From positions 3,055 to 67,054 of the forward strand of contig NZ_NJAJ01000015.1 in NCBI RefSeq assembly GCF_002632825.1: a stretch of 64,000 nt of DNA, given 5' to 3'. Shown in pieces: positions 31,348 to 40,801 of this stretch (positions within the stretch are counted from its first letter, which is position 1; the number at the start of each line of letters is the position of its first letter). The translations under genes were made by a program, and so were the position numbers. Source of the DNA: Xenorhabdus stockiae. Lineage in GTDB: Bacteria > Pseudomonadota > Gammaproteobacteria > Enterobacterales > Enterobacteriaceae. Under the pieces are notes generated by a model. That model saw only the letters and a program-made list of their open reading frames with translations, made no database searches and was not told where the DNA came from.

Positions 31348-32967
31348 ATGAGCGTTACAGGCGTTACTGCGCAGGAGCTTGCGGTTTATGGTATTCGTGA
31401 TATCAGCGAAGTTATCTATAACCCAAGCTATGAATTGTTATTTTCTGAAGAAACTAAATCCTCTTTACAGGGATATGAGAAAGGAACATTGACCAATCTT
31501 GGCGCTGTCGCAGTAGATACTGGGATTTTTACAGGGCGTTCTCCTAAAGATAAATACATTGTACGTGATGAAGTGACTCGCGACACAGTGTGGTGGGCCG
31601 ATCAGGGAAAAGGTAAGAACGATAATAAACCTCTCAGTCAGGAAACCTGGTCTCATCTTAAGGGATTAGTTACTCAGCAGCTTTCAGGCAAACGTTTGTT
31701 TGTAGTCGATGCGTTCTGTGGCGCGAATGCGGATACCCGCCTGAAAGTGCGTTTCATTACGGAAGTGGCATGGCAGGCTCATTTTGTCAAAAACATGTTT
31801 ATCCGCCCTTCGGATGAAGAGCTGATCGACTTCACGCCGGACTTTATTGTGATGAACGGTGCTAAGTGCACGAATCCACAATGGAAAGAGCAGGGCCTGA
31901 ACTCTGAAAACTTTGTTGCTTTTAACCTGACAGAAAGAATGCAACTGATCGGTGGTACTTGGTATGGCGGTGAGATGAAAAAGGGCATGTTCTCAATGAT
32001 GAACTACCTGCTGCCACTGAAAGGTATTGCTTCCATGCATTGCTCTGCTAACGTGGGTGAGCAGGGTGATGTCGCTGTTTTCTTTGGTCTTTCCGGTACA
32101 GGTAAAACCACGCTTTCCACTGATCCGAAACGTAAACTGATCGGTGATGATGAACATGGCTGGGATGACGACGGCGTATTTAACTTTGAAGGTGGTTGTT
32201 ATGCAAAAACCATCAACCTGTCGAAAGAAGCCGAACCGGATATTTATCACGCTATTCGCCGTGATGCCCTGCTGGAAAACGTCACTGTGCTGGCAGATGG
32301 CTCGGTTGATTTCAACGACGGTTCTAAAACAGAAAATACCCGCGTTTCCTATCCTATCTACCATATTGAAAATATCGTTAAGCCGGTATCAAAAGCCGGA
32401 CACGCAACTAAAGTTATTTTCCTGACGGCTGATGCTTTCGGTGTATTACCTCCTGTTTCCCGCCTGACGCCAGAACAGACTCAGTATCACTTCCTGTCAG
32501 GTTTTACCGCTAAACTTGCCGGAACTGAGCGTGGTGTAACTGAACCAACGCCGACTTTCTCGGCATGTTTTGGTGCGGCATTCCTGTCGTTACATCCGAC
32601 ACAGTATGCTGAAGTGCTGGTGAAGCGCATGCAGGCATCCGGTGCAAAAGCCTATTTGGTTAACACTGGCTGGAACGGCACAGGCAAACGAATTTCTATC
32701 AAAGATACCCGCGCGATTATTGATGCAATCCTAAGTGGCGATATTGAAGATGCAGATACCGTCGAATTGCCGATTTTTGACCTGACTGTCCCAACGACAT
32801 TGCCGGGCGTTGATAGCGGTATTCTTGATCCACGTAATACTTATGCGGATAAAGCGGAATGGGATGTTAAAGCCAAAGATCTGGCTGAGCGTTTCATTAA
32901 TAACTTCGACAAATATACCGATACCGCCGCTGGCGCTGCATTGGTAAAAGCTGGGCCGAAGTTGTAA
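31348..32967 (+). CDS. pckA: Phosphoenolpyruvate carboxykinase (ATP)
   Basis: Gluconeogenic enzyme converting oxaloacetate and ATP to PEP, CO2 and ADP. The 539 residues match E. coli PckA (540). The P-loop [11 protein letters not shown] is near residue 248, followed by the metal-binding [12 protein letters not shown] near 268. The ribosome site AGGAG lies 8 bases upstream. Together with acs and actP it supports growth on acetate and other gluconeogenic carbon. It is a single gene between terminators. Confidence 0.97.
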   Translation: MSVTGVTAQELAVYGIRDISEVIYNPSYELLFSEETKSSLQGYEKGTLTNLGAVAVDTGIFTGRSPKDKYIVRDEVTRDTVWWADQGKGKNDNKPLSQETWSHLKGLVTQQLSGKRLFVVDAFCGANADTRLKVRFITEVAWQAHFVKNMFIRPSDEELIDFTPDFIVMNGAKCTNPQWKEQGLNSENFVAFNLTERMQLIGGTWYGGEMKKGMFSMMNYLLPLKGIASMHCSANVGEQGDVAVFFGLSGTGKTTLSTDPKRKLIGDDEHGWDDDGVFNFEGGCYAKTINLSKEAEPDIYHAIRRDALLENVTVLADGSVDFNDGSKTENTRVSYPIYHIENIVKPVSKAGHATKVIFLTADAFGVLPPVSRLTPEQTQYHFLSGFTAKLAGTERGVTEPTPTFSACFGAAFLSLHPTQYAEVLVKRMQASGAKAYLVNTGWNGTGKRISIKDTRAIIDAILSGDIEDADTVELPIFDLTVPTTLPGVDSGILDPRNTYADKAEWDVKAKDLAERFINNFDKYTDTAAGAALVKAGPKL

Positions 32968-32993
32968 GAGTTTCAGACTATCTGCATTAAATA

Positions 32994-33055
32994 AAGTGGG
33001 AGAACGATCCCACTTCAAGTTGTTAACAAACCCCGTTGAAAAACTAGCGGGGTTT
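32994..33055. terminator. Double hairpin after pckA
   Basis: Hairpin 1 at 32994-33015 (aagtggga/tcccactt) and hairpin 2 at 33028-33055 (aaaccccg/cggggttt). The second has A and T flanks on both sides and could serve both pckA and the converging yhhW. Confidence 0.75.
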
Positions 33056-33090
33056 ATCACTATGACGTTTCTTACTTTTTGGAAGAGTGA

Positions 33091-33786
33091 TCAATTAGGC
33101 GGCAGATCAAACAATAAGATTTCACTCTGTTGATTTGCGGTTATCTGAATGTCGGATTCATCCCTGATAGCGATACCGTCGCTAATCCCTGCTTTTACAC
33201 CGTTGACATCGATTTCGCCGCGAACCACTTGAAGCCAGATTTTTCGCGGTTTTTCTATATGATATTCGTACCTTTCACTACGTTTCAATGTATGACGCCA
33301 TAACGTCATATCTTGAAATATCTTTAATGAGCCATCACGGGCATCAGGTGAAAGTATGAGCTGGTGGTTTTTTTCCGACTCAAAGCGGCGTTGTTCATAG
33401 CGGGGTGTCAGACTATTTTCTGCTGGCATAATCCAGATTTGGTATAAGTGAAGAGGATTATCATAATGTGGATTATATTCTGAGTGGCGAATACCAGTAC
33501 CCGCGCTCATTATCTGAAACTCGCCTGCTGATATTTGGCCCAGATTTCCCATATTATCCTGATGCTCTACTGTACCGGACAGAACATAAGTCAGAATTTC
33601 CATATCATGATGAGGATGCATGCCAAATCCTTGACCACCATCAATCAGGTCTTCATTGATGACTCTTAGGGCAGAGAAGCCCATGAAGTTGGCATCATAA
33701 TAATGTGCAAATGAAAAAGTGTGCCAGCTATCCAGCCAGCCATGATTAGCGTGGCCTCGTTCTGAAGCCTTACGTAGGTAAATCAT
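33091..33786 (-). CDS. yhhW: Pirin-family protein YhhW (quercetinase-like)
   Basis: Bicupin pirin protein; E. coli YhhW has quercetin 2,3-dioxygenase activity in vitro. The 231 residues match E. coli in length. Metal ligands are visible in HPHHDMEIL near residue 57 and in EHQD and the HSEYNP segment that follows. The ATG at 33786 is used; the frame runs back to a TTG at 33792. GAGGG lies upstream. Its neighbour is ryhB, as in E. coli where ryhB lies beside yhhX and yhhW. Confidence 0.94.
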   Translation of the reverse strand: MIYLRKASERGHANHGWLDSWHTFSFAHYYDANFMGFSALRVINEDLIDGGQGFGMHPHHDMEILTYVLSGTVEHQDNMGNLGQISAGEFQIMSAGTGIRHSEYNPHYDNPLHLYQIWIMPAENSLTPRYEQRRFESEKNHQLILSPDARDGSLKIFQDMTLWRHTLKRSERYEYHIEKPRKIWLQVVRGEIDVNGVKAGISDGIAIRDESDIQITANQQSEILLFDLPPN

Positions 33787-33901
33787 CTTCAAAATCCCTC
33801 AACATTTTTTCATAGTCTAGTTGATGGAATTAAATATGAAATATTAGAAATTTAATATTAACAATCAAAAATTTTGAATAATAAAAAGAGGATATTAAGG
33901 A

Positions 33902-34002
33902 TAAAAAAAAGCCAACATTAAGTTGCTGGCTATAAAGTAAACACTGGAAGCAATGTGAGCAATGTCGTACTTTCACATGACCCTGAAGGTGGTGCACTGA
34001 AA
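33902..34002 (-). ncRNA. ryhB: RyhB iron-sparing small RNA
   Basis: On the minus strand, 33937-33966 reads GACATTGCTCACATTGCTTC and continues CAGTGTTTAC, almost identical to the target-pairing core of E. coli RyhB. It is followed by an AGCCAGC...GTTGGCT terminator stem and eight T at 33902-33909. A Fur box and a TATCAT -10 lie directly upstream, placing the 5' end near 34002 (about 100 nt). RyhB, with Hfq, shuts down mRNAs for iron-using proteins in low iron; sodB, acn and sdh are known targets elsewhere. It sits beside yhhW, as in E. coli. The exact 5' end is inferred. Confidence 0.93.
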
Positions 34003-34007
34003 GTGTT

Positions 34008-34026
34008 AATAATGATAATCGTTCTC
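34008..34026 (-). promoter_or_regulatory. Fur box of ryhB
   Basis: This site matches the 19-base Fur consensus at 16 positions on the plus strand (core aatgataatc). It overlaps the ryhB -10 region on the minus strand, so iron-loaded Fur should repress ryhB. Confidence 0.85.
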
Positions 34027-34201
34027 AATATCATTTGTAAAGTGTTTTTTTGACCAAAATTAGATCCTGATCGGCTTTCTGGTCAGAACCTTGACGAATT
34101 CAGTTAAGAAAATGGCAGGAATAAGTGAACATAGAGTAGCTTGATGGCGAGCCTGTAAATTAAATTGTGTTTAGGTCATTCAAATGACAAAAGGAAGATA
34201 A

Positions 34202-34978
34202 ATGCTGCCTAAACTGCCTCCATCTATTGACTGTTTTATCGGCAACTCAGCTTTAATCCCAGATAAAATTGGTGAATCTCCTTGTCGTGTTTACAGCTTC
34301 ATACGCGGGAATGATCGGTTTTTTCTCAAATACTCGCCTTCTGTTTATGCCAATACGACTTACAGTGTCATGCGGGAAGCCTCAGTACTGAATTGGCTGG
34401 CTGATCGCCTGAATGTCGCGGAAGTTGTCTGCGTGGCAAAAAATTCAGGAGGTGAATTTATGATCTCCCGCGCTGTTCCCGGTAAGCCATTATACGAACG
34501 GCTCAATGCTGGGCAGCCGGTACTGGAACTGTTTCACGAAGCTGTCCGCCAGATGCAGTCTGTGCCTATTGTTGATTGTCCGTTTGATTCTGGAGCCGGG
34601 TTTCGTCTCAATGAGCTTGAGTATTTTCTGAATCACGGTTTGTGTGCTGAGCAATATGATCTTGAACAGTGGCCGGGGATAACGACTCCACAGAGTTTGC
34701 TGAAGCATCTGCATGCCACTTTACCCAGTGAGGAGCGAGTGTTTTCCCACGGTGATCTCTGTGACAGCAATATCTTCGTTGATGAACATGACTATCTGTA
34801 CTTTATTGATCTTGGACGGGGAGGTGTGGCTGATCGCTGGCTGGATATTGCATTTGTGCATCGTAACTTGCGTGAAGAGATTTCAGTGAATATAGCCGCA
34901 GAGTTTCTTACTACGCTTGGCGACTTTGATAACGTAGCCAAGCGTGAATTCTTCGAACAGTTAGACGAGCTGTTTTAA
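34202..34978 (+). CDS. APH(3')-type phosphotransferase, APH(3')-VI-like
   Basis: A 258-residue kinase of the aminoglycoside 3'-phosphotransferase family. The ATP lysine lies in FFLKYS near residue 46, the catalytic loop is HGDLCDSN near 183, and the metal-binding segment is IDLGRGGVADRWLDIA near 202. The N-terminal FIGNS, IGESP, VYSF and TTYSVMREA segments strongly recall APH(3')-VI and APH(3')-III enzymes. AGGAAG precedes the ATG. It is the first gene of the accessory block, and its stop codon overlaps the stop of the converging GNAT gene. It may confer kanamycin/amikacin-type resistance or act on a native substrate; no phenotype can be read from sequence. Confidence 0.9.
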   Translation: MLPKLPPSIDCFIGNSALIPDKIGESPCRVYSFIRGNDRFFLKYSPSVYANTTYSVMREASVLNWLADRLNVAEVVCVAKNSGGEFMISRAVPGKPLYERLNAGQPVLELFHEAVRQMQSVPIVDCPFDSGAGFRLNELEYFLNHGLCAEQYDLEQWPGITTPQSLLKHLHATLPSEERVFSHGDLCDSNIFVDEHDYLYFIDLGRGGVADRWLDIAFVHRNLREEISVNIAAEFLTTLGDFDNVAKREFFEQLDELF

Positions 34979-35967
34979 CCCGGAATCAGTTCACTTACGC
35001 GGGGTTGTCGTGAATGCCCTGCCGTTTCTCCCAATTCCATTTGGTAGAGATGCTGTATGCTGATATCGGAAAATTTATAGGGCGTTGGTTGGTAACCCCG
35101 TAGCCAGAGCAAAAACCACCCTTCTTGGGGGTCAGGGCAGAGTCCGGCAAAGCGGAATCCGCCTTTTTGCAATTGTGGGTAGAACTGTAGTGCTTCTTCA
35201 TTAGCCGGAAGTTTCAGATAGATTAACTGATTAGCCGGGTAATCTATGATCTCAGATAAGAAGTCTGGATCAGCTTCATATAATGTGATCTCCAGACGTC
35301 GCCCTTTTATCTGGGAAGTTGCGTATGCACTGGAAGTAAAAGGGGTACAGCCTTTTTGTTGTTGAACAGGTGATGATTCACCAACATATCGGCTTATCTG
35401 GTTAGCCCAGTTCTGCCAGGATTGCGGCCAATTCAGTTTAGGCAATGGAAACGATTTCAGTGGCAAAATACCCTGAACAATGCTTTCTGGTTCCGGTAAC
35501 CCAAAGGGAGAATCGACATAATCCAGCATCAACGCAGTTGAATAAAAGCCCAGATTCTGGGCTAAATACTGACTTTTCATATGCGAACAAACTTGCTTTA
35601 TCGTCAACAAACAATATTGCTGCTCTTTCGCATAGTGGCATAAATAATTCCCCAAAGAGGTGGCAATACCTTTGCCCTGAAATTCTGGGTATACCGCAAC
35701 CAGCGCCAGCTCTGCCTGAGCCTGCTGAACCGAATCCTTCACAAGTGATGCATGGCCAATCAGCCGCCCCTGAGAAAAAGCCAGAGCGGAATACCATTTT
35801 CCTGTAGTCTGATAATCCTCTATCAATTTGGGTAGATAGATATCAGGGTAGACATACGAATCACCGTAAATATCACGGAATAATTTGCTGATATGTTTAC
35901 TGTCACCTGATTGGTAGCTGCGGATCTGAATAGCAGAATCTAAAATAGCTGAAGGAAAAGTAGTCAT
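34975..35967 (-). CDS. GNAT-family N-acetyltransferase
   Basis: A 330-residue protein with an N-terminal GNAT domain (about residues 13-165). The acetyl-CoA loop is seen in VAVYPEFQGKGIATSLG near residue 91. The C-terminal half (about 200-330) looks like a second, less conserved domain, so it may be a tandem or double-fold acyltransferase. AAGGATC precedes the ATG. It is the last gene of a four-gene operon with three acid-activating proteins, so it probably transfers an acyl or acetyl group onto the pathway product or its amine partner. Substrate unknown. Confidence 0.8.
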   Translation of the reverse strand: MTTFPSAILDSAIQIRSYQSGDSKHISKLFRDIYGDSYVYPDIYLPKLIEDYQTTGKWYSALAFSQGRLIGHASLVKDSVQQAQAELALVAVYPEFQGKGIATSLGNYLCHYAKEQQYCLLTIKQVCSHMKSQYLAQNLGFYSTALMLDYVDSPFGLPEPESIVQGILPLKSFPLPKLNWPQSWQNWANQISRYVGESSPVQQQKGCTPFTSSAYATSQIKGRRLEITLYEADPDFLSEIIDYPANQLIYLKLPANEEALQFYPQLQKGGFRFAGLCPDPQEGWFLLWLRGYQPTPYKFSDISIQHLYQMELGETAGHSRQPRVSELIPG

Positions 35968-35979
35968 AAATTTGATCCT

Positions 35980-37221
35980 TCAATTATAACTACGCAGATC
36001 CACAACCCGCTGCAATTTGCCTGAACGCGGGTGGGTATACATTGCATCGATATTGGTTTGAACAATCTCCAGCATATTTTGCCGGAAATGTGCTGTGTTC
36101 AGACCCGGAAATGCCAATAGCATATTATGGCGTATTTTCTCGATATTAACGGGTTCAGGGCTGGCCACCAATAATTTGATTTTGTCTTCTGACTCTTCCT
36201 GAGATAGTACCAATTGCCAGGCGAGTAGTTCGGTCTGCGGTGACAACTGGGTTGCTAAGTCATCAGGAAATAAGGAAAGATCACCCACTCTGATCCGGTA
36301 ACCCTGATTGGCGCGCCCCTGAAGTGCAAACTTACGATGAGTCTGCTCAGGTTCACACCAGCAGGCCAGATCGCCGGTCGGATAGCGGAGTACCGGCATT
36401 AGTTGCCGTTGTAGGTTGGTAACCACCAGCATTCCCCGATGCCCCGGTTCCGTGATGGGTTCATGAGTAATTTCATCAATAATCTCAATAATAGTCTCTT
36501 CACTGAAAACCCGATGTTCTCCCGGCCCACATGCGGGATCAGCAAAGCCGATTAACCCGCCGTCAACACTGGCACAGCCTACGGAGCCAAAGCGAGCCTG
36601 CGGGAAAACCTGCCGCATTGCTGCGATTTGCCCTTCAAACAGGCTCTCGCCACCAAACAGAATGGTTTCTACCATTGGCAGAGTCTGCCCGTTTTCTTTC
36701 AGATATTGAGCAAAGCGGATGAGCTGGACGGGAACGCCCGCCAGCACATTGATATTGTGATGCTGAATGTTGTGAGCCAGCAAATTGTCATCGACCTTAC
36801 AAGTGAAGGGAAACTCCACAATAGGTAATGATGAGTTAGACAAAGCACCATGAATAAACAGTAAACTGGTATAAAGATCGCCCGCAAAAAACAAATTGGC
36901 GACGCGATCTCCCGGCTGGAGTTGACGGGCAACAGCTTTGCCAAAAGACTGGATAAATGCTTTCCACTCTTGCTGGCTGAAAACCGACAGCCGACCATCA
37001 CTGGTTGAGCCACCCGTTTTAAACACATGCCCCCCTTCCAGTGGGGCGGTAAGCACCGGCCACGTTTGTAAATTTTCTGAGCCGACCCAGTAATTGCCGG
37101 GTTCGACTAAGGGTAAATCTTGTAGCGTCCAGTTATCAGGAACGGACTTGTAGAGTTCCCGATAATAAACAGAATGCTTACGTACATGATTGAACAGATC
37201 AATTAACGCTATGCTTTTCAT
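35980..37221 (-). CDS. PaaK/LuxE-like adenylate-forming enzyme
   Basis: A 413-residue protein of the phenylacetate-CoA ligase/LuxE branch of adenylate-forming enzymes. The glycine-rich ATP loop FKTGGSTSDGR is near residue 67, a GGESLF segment near 193, and an acid-activation RYPTGDLACW motif near 300. The family adenylates a carboxylic acid and passes the acyl group to CoA or a protein Cys. It lies 18 bases after the LuxC-fusion gene and 12 bases before the GNAT gene. The acid it activates cannot be told; aryl and fatty acids are both possible. Confidence 0.82.
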   Translation of the reverse strand: MKSIALIDLFNHVRKHSVYYRELYKSVPDNWTLQDLPLVEPGNYWVGSENLQTWPVLTAPLEGGHVFKTGGSTSDGRLSVFSQQEWKAFIQSFGKAVARQLQPGDRVANLFFAGDLYTSLLFIHGALSNSSLPIVEFPFTCKVDDNLLAHNIQHHNINVLAGVPVQLIRFAQYLKENGQTLPMVETILFGGESLFEGQIAAMRQVFPQARFGSVGCASVDGGLIGFADPACGPGEHRVFSEETIIEIIDEITHEPITEPGHRGMLVVTNLQRQLMPVLRYPTGDLACWCEPEQTHRKFALQGRANQGYRIRVGDLSLFPDDLATQLSPQTELLAWQLVLSQEESEDKIKLLVASPEPVNIEKIRHNMLLAFPGLNTAHFRQNMLEIVQTNIDAMYTHPRSGKLQRVVDLRSYN

Positions 37222-37239
37222 GATATTCGCTTCACTTAA

Positions 37240-39669
37240 TCAGGATTTACGTAAGTCAATGAACAATGGTGCTTTTCCGCTATGAGCATTTCGGCGAAAT
37301 TCTGATACTGGGCAAAATGTAACATCCAGATTCAACATTCCACCGTCGATAACTTCCTTAATTTTTGAATTCTGCTCCAGATCCAATAAATATTGGCGGA
37401 CTGTGGCAACATCAGGATTTTCAATCAATAACTGGATACCACCGATACCTTCTTCGTTGTGATCGATTATCCATTGCACAGGCGTTTCCAGCTGTTCTGA
37501 CAATTCAGCCAGATTGATAAAAATACTGCCGACACGCAGTAAAGCACCATTACGTCCAACAAGTCGGAAACGAGGCGTAATTAGGCCACAGGAACAAGGT
37601 TCAGTGATCCAGTGCCCGAGATCGCCTAAATCATAGCGCTGGACGGATTGCGCCTCGCGGTGGCGAGAGGTAAATATCAGGCGACCGGTTTCCCCTTCTG
37701 CTACGGGTTTATCATCATGAATGTTAAGGATCTCCAGCCATTGGGTATCAGCCATTAAATGGAAAACACCATCTTCGCTGGCGGTACATCCGTGGCCTAA
37801 TGGGCCTGCATCTACTGAACCGTAGGCTGCTGAACGTATCAGGGTGATGCCGAATTCATTCAGAAAATTCCGCTGACCAACATTCAGGTGCTCGCCTCCC
37901 AAAAACAGTTTACGAACTCCGCCATATTGGCGCAGCTTGTCGGCTTCACTCAGGAATAATCGGTGTATCGTGCTTGGCATCCCGACCAGTGTATTAATGC
38001 GTTCCTGTATGATTAAGTCCGCTATTTCGCTGAAATCACTGTCAGTGGGGCCGCCCATCGGATATTGAGCGACATCCAGCTTATCCAGAATCGTGAAGAA
38101 ACTCATCATGCCGCCATATAGCTTTCCGCCGTACAGCAGGTTCATGACCCGGTCTGTAGCAGGCTCAAGCCCGCAAGCGAATATCCCGTCAGCGGCGGAC
38201 TGCATTTGTGTGTGATAATCGGAATAGCTGTAAGCCGCCAGTTTTGGTGCTCCGCTGCTGCCTCCGCTACGGAAGTACAAACGGCTTTTTTCGTTTGGAG
38301 TCAGTGCCTGAAAATCTGCCTTATTCATGACTGGCAGGTTATCCAGCCCGTATGGACGGGAGGGAGGAGTATTCAGATGCGCACAGCCATCCAGCGTACC
38401 CGCAGGCAGGCTGACAGAAACCCGCTTAGCAAGGCGTGACAATGCATAAACGCCATCGTGCGGCTCACCGCTATAGCCATTGTGCATCTGACCGGCAGAG
38501 GCTATGCGGCTGACTCCCGCAGCGAACAGAGCATGGCTCATTTCAGCGATATCTTCCTGACGGGTAATCAAAGCACAGCTTTGGAGATGATTACGCCACG
38601 GGCGCAGAATAGAACATAATTGTTGACGGGGTGCCGGGCGTAACTGTAATGAACGGAACAGGGGAGAAGCAGCCAGCTCCTGCTCATGTCGCCATACTAC
38701 CCGCCATCCATCGTTTTGCCAGAGTTTGCCATTTACCGGAGCGAAGGCGAAATCGAGGTGCTGAAATGCCATCTGAGTGGTAATTTCAGCGGATTCCTGT
38801 ACATCTGCCTGCAATGCAGGGTGCAATCCAGAACGACGTTCAAGAGCAGCGGCCATACGTTGCCCGATATTCTGCAAAACGGCCGGATCATCACTATCAA
38901 CCAGCAGGCATTGCGGACTGGAACAGGCTTGCTGGTCATAACAACAAATATCATCTGCCAGCGCATCCAGTTGAGCATCATCGACTACATCAGGGTTCAG
39001 CCAGGCAAAACTGATACGGTGTCCCCAGTCTATCCAGCGGCAGCCGGCTGGCAACTGGCTACGAATGGAAGATAAGGCAGAATCTCCGCCCCAGGCAGAA
39101 ACCGCATCAGCCTGACTTAACAATGCTCCCAGCTGTGTGGCTGGTAACGACAGAACAGCGACGCGATCAGCTAAATCACCGGAAATGTCATGAGCAAGGA
39201 ACGCATGCAGAAGTTGTTCACTAAAGCCTTTATCACTGCTGCTCGGACGTAGCCAGTTAATATTGCCGACCAGTAAACTTTCCAGCACAGCCATAAAAGG
39301 AAGCAGTGCAGCATTGGAAGGTGTGATATGGACGACCAATCCCAGTGGCTTCCATGACTCATAGCGGTTTTGGTTATAATCGAACCGGCGCAGGGAGAAT
39401 GCGTCTTTTCCCAGTTCTCGCTCCAGCTTAGCCTGTAGCGCTTCACGCTGACAGAAAGCAATTAATGCTTCACGTGTTTTAGCATCAAAAAGAGGGTGAT
39501 CATCCATATCGGCAAGATGATCGGCAAAGCGTTGTGCACACTCAAGCACCTGTTCCGCAGTATGAGGCCGTGCCAGAAGCTCTGGTAAACGGGCACTTAA
39601 TTTTGCAATTTTTTGTTTTGCCAGCTGTTCTACAGAAAGCGGCTCATTAATATTTTCTATGGAAGACAT
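37240..39669 (-). CDS. LuxC-type acyl reductase fused to a LuxE/PaaK-like adenylating domain
   Basis: An 809-residue fusion. Residues about 1-400 are a LuxC acyl reductase: a cofactor-binding HITPSNAALLPF region near 115 and the acyl-accepting Cys in YDQQACSSPQ near 252. Residues about 430-809 are an adenylate-forming domain with the loop YFRSGGSSGAPK near 462, LFLGGEHL near 580 and RYDLGDLGHW near 678. In bioluminescent bacteria LuxE activates a fatty acid and hands it to LuxC for reduction to an aldehyde; here both steps may be on one chain. No LuxA or LuxB is in the window, so light production is not implied. It starts one base after the preceding stop codon. Confidence 0.85.
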   Translation of the reverse strand: MSSIENINEPLSVEQLAKQKIAKLSARLPELLARPHTAEQVLECAQRFADHLADMDDHPLFDAKTREALIAFCQREALQAKLERELGKDAFSLRRFDYNQNRYESWKPLGLVVHITPSNAALLPFMAVLESLLVGNINWLRPSSSDKGFSEQLLHAFLAHDISGDLADRVAVLSLPATQLGALLSQADAVSAWGGDSALSSIRSQLPAGCRWIDWGHRISFAWLNPDVVDDAQLDALADDICCYDQQACSSPQCLLVDSDDPAVLQNIGQRMAAALERRSGLHPALQADVQESAEITTQMAFQHLDFAFAPVNGKLWQNDGWRVVWRHEQELAASPLFRSLQLRPAPRQQLCSILRPWRNHLQSCALITRQEDIAEMSHALFAAGVSRIASAGQMHNGYSGEPHDGVYALSRLAKRVSVSLPAGTLDGCAHLNTPPSRPYGLDNLPVMNKADFQALTPNEKSRLYFRSGGSSGAPKLAAYSYSDYHTQMQSAADGIFACGLEPATDRVMNLLYGGKLYGGMMSFFTILDKLDVAQYPMGGPTDSDFSEIADLIIQERINTLVGMPSTIHRLFLSEADKLRQYGGVRKLFLGGEHLNVGQRNFLNEFGITLIRSAAYGSVDAGPLGHGCTASEDGVFHLMADTQWLEILNIHDDKPVAEGETGRLIFTSRHREAQSVQRYDLGDLGHWITEPCSCGLITPRFRLVGRNGALLRVGSIFINLAELSEQLETPVQWIIDHNEEGIGGIQLLIENPDVATVRQYLLDLEQNSKIKEVIDGGMLNLDVTFCPVSEFRRNAHSGKAPLFIDLRKS

Positions 39670-39670
39670 C

Positions 39671-40801
39671 TCAGGCCTCTTTTATCAATTCTGAAGCGGC
39701 AATAGCACAACTACGACTTTTGCTGGTACCAGCACGACCAAGCAACTCAAACCAATCAGTATCCAGCTCACAGCCACACTGACTTCCGGGATGCAGTACC
39801 GCCAGATCACTCATTACGATGCTGTGCGCCGGGCTGGAAGTGATAAAAGGAGAGACGAAGTGCAGAAAACCCGGTTCGCCATAAGGCTGTCGTGACATAT
39901 TAGCGGTATGACGGATATAGACCTGTGAGTAGACCGGAACATGGAAACGATGATGAGAACACTCCATATAAGGCACAGGATGTTCAACGGAACCGTATCC
40001 ATCGCGACAGCGGACATTCGGGATACCTAATTGTTTTTCCAATCGTTGGTACAGTTCTTGTTTAGAAATTGCTTTATCGGAATGTGTTTTCCAGCCGCCA
40101 CCCAGAGAGAGCAGGGAATCCGGATGTAATTTCAGTGGGGGTAGCCCCATTTGCTCCATTCTTTGCAGGGTAAACCACAGGAAAGCCGGAAAGCCGAAAA
40201 TACGCACTGGCAGCCCTTCTTCAGCAAATTCCTGTAAGGCTTTAATCGTACCGAAAGGATCGAACTCATTACTTTTTCCGTTATGACGCAGGGCATAGTA
40301 GGAGCGGTTTACCGGTGCATACTTACACAGAAACTGATCGGTATAAGCGGTTCCCAGAGAAATGGCTCCGGCAGGTTCATAACTGAGTAGAAGATAATTG
40401 CAGGGTTGGTCAGGTGTATTCCAGCCATAATAATTAAAAATACGATCCACCATATTCTGCGCAGCCGTAATACTTCGGTTGTCATAGTGCATACGGCTTT
40501 TTTGTCCGGTTGTGCCTGAGGACGTTAACTCCAAAGCATCTACCGAGCTGTTGCTCACGATCAAATTACGTTTGAAATAATTGGCAAAAAGAGGTGGCAG
40601 GGCTGACCAGTCATCCATTGCCATTACAGATTGTTTATTCAAACCATTATTTGCCAGCCACTGTTCATAGCCCGGAGTATGCTCACAGTGATATAATGTC
40701 AGTTCACGCATGGCATCATTAAATAACGCATCATGATCGGCACAGGCACGATAAGGATCTGCTAAAGCACATAGCGCTTTAACATGGGTTAAGTTTTGCA
40801 T
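39671..40801 (-). CDS. LuxE-family acyl-protein synthetase
   Basis: A 376-residue protein resembling LuxE, the ATP-dependent acyl-protein synthetase of the lux fatty acid reductase complex. The ELTSSGTTGQKS loop lies near residue 92 and LSLGGGWKTHSD near 231. The LuxE acyl-carrying Cys near the C-terminus may correspond to Cys in SKSRSCAIAASE near 366, as in LuxE where the motif is similarly placed. It is the first gene of the operon, so transcription should start in the 40802-41453 spacer. Together with the two downstream adenylating proteins it gives three acid-activation modules in one operon. Confidence 0.85.
   Translation of the reverse strand: MQNLTHVKALCALADPYRACADHDALFNDAMRELTLYHCEHTPGYEQWLANNGLNKQSVMAMDDWSALPPLFANYFKRNLIVSNSSVDALELTSSGTTGQKSRMHYDNRSITAAQNMVDRIFNYYGWNTPDQPCNYLLLSYEPAGAISLGTAYTDQFLCKYAPVNRSYYALRHNGKSNEFDPFGTIKALQEFAEEGLPVRIFGFPAFLWFTLQRMEQMGLPPLKLHPDSLLSLGGGWKTHSDKAISKQELYQRLEKQLGIPNVRCRDGYGSVEHPVPYMECSHHRFHVPVYSQVYIRHTANMSRQPYGEPGFLHFVSPFITSSPAHSIVMSDLAVLHPGSQCGCELDTDWFELLGRAGTSKSRSCAIAASELIKEA

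Noticed and set aside
34975-40801. A complete bioluminescence (lux) operon
   Set aside because: Only LuxC- and LuxE-like domains are present; no LuxA, LuxB or LuxD-like protein is encoded, and the reductase is a fusion unlike the lux enzyme.
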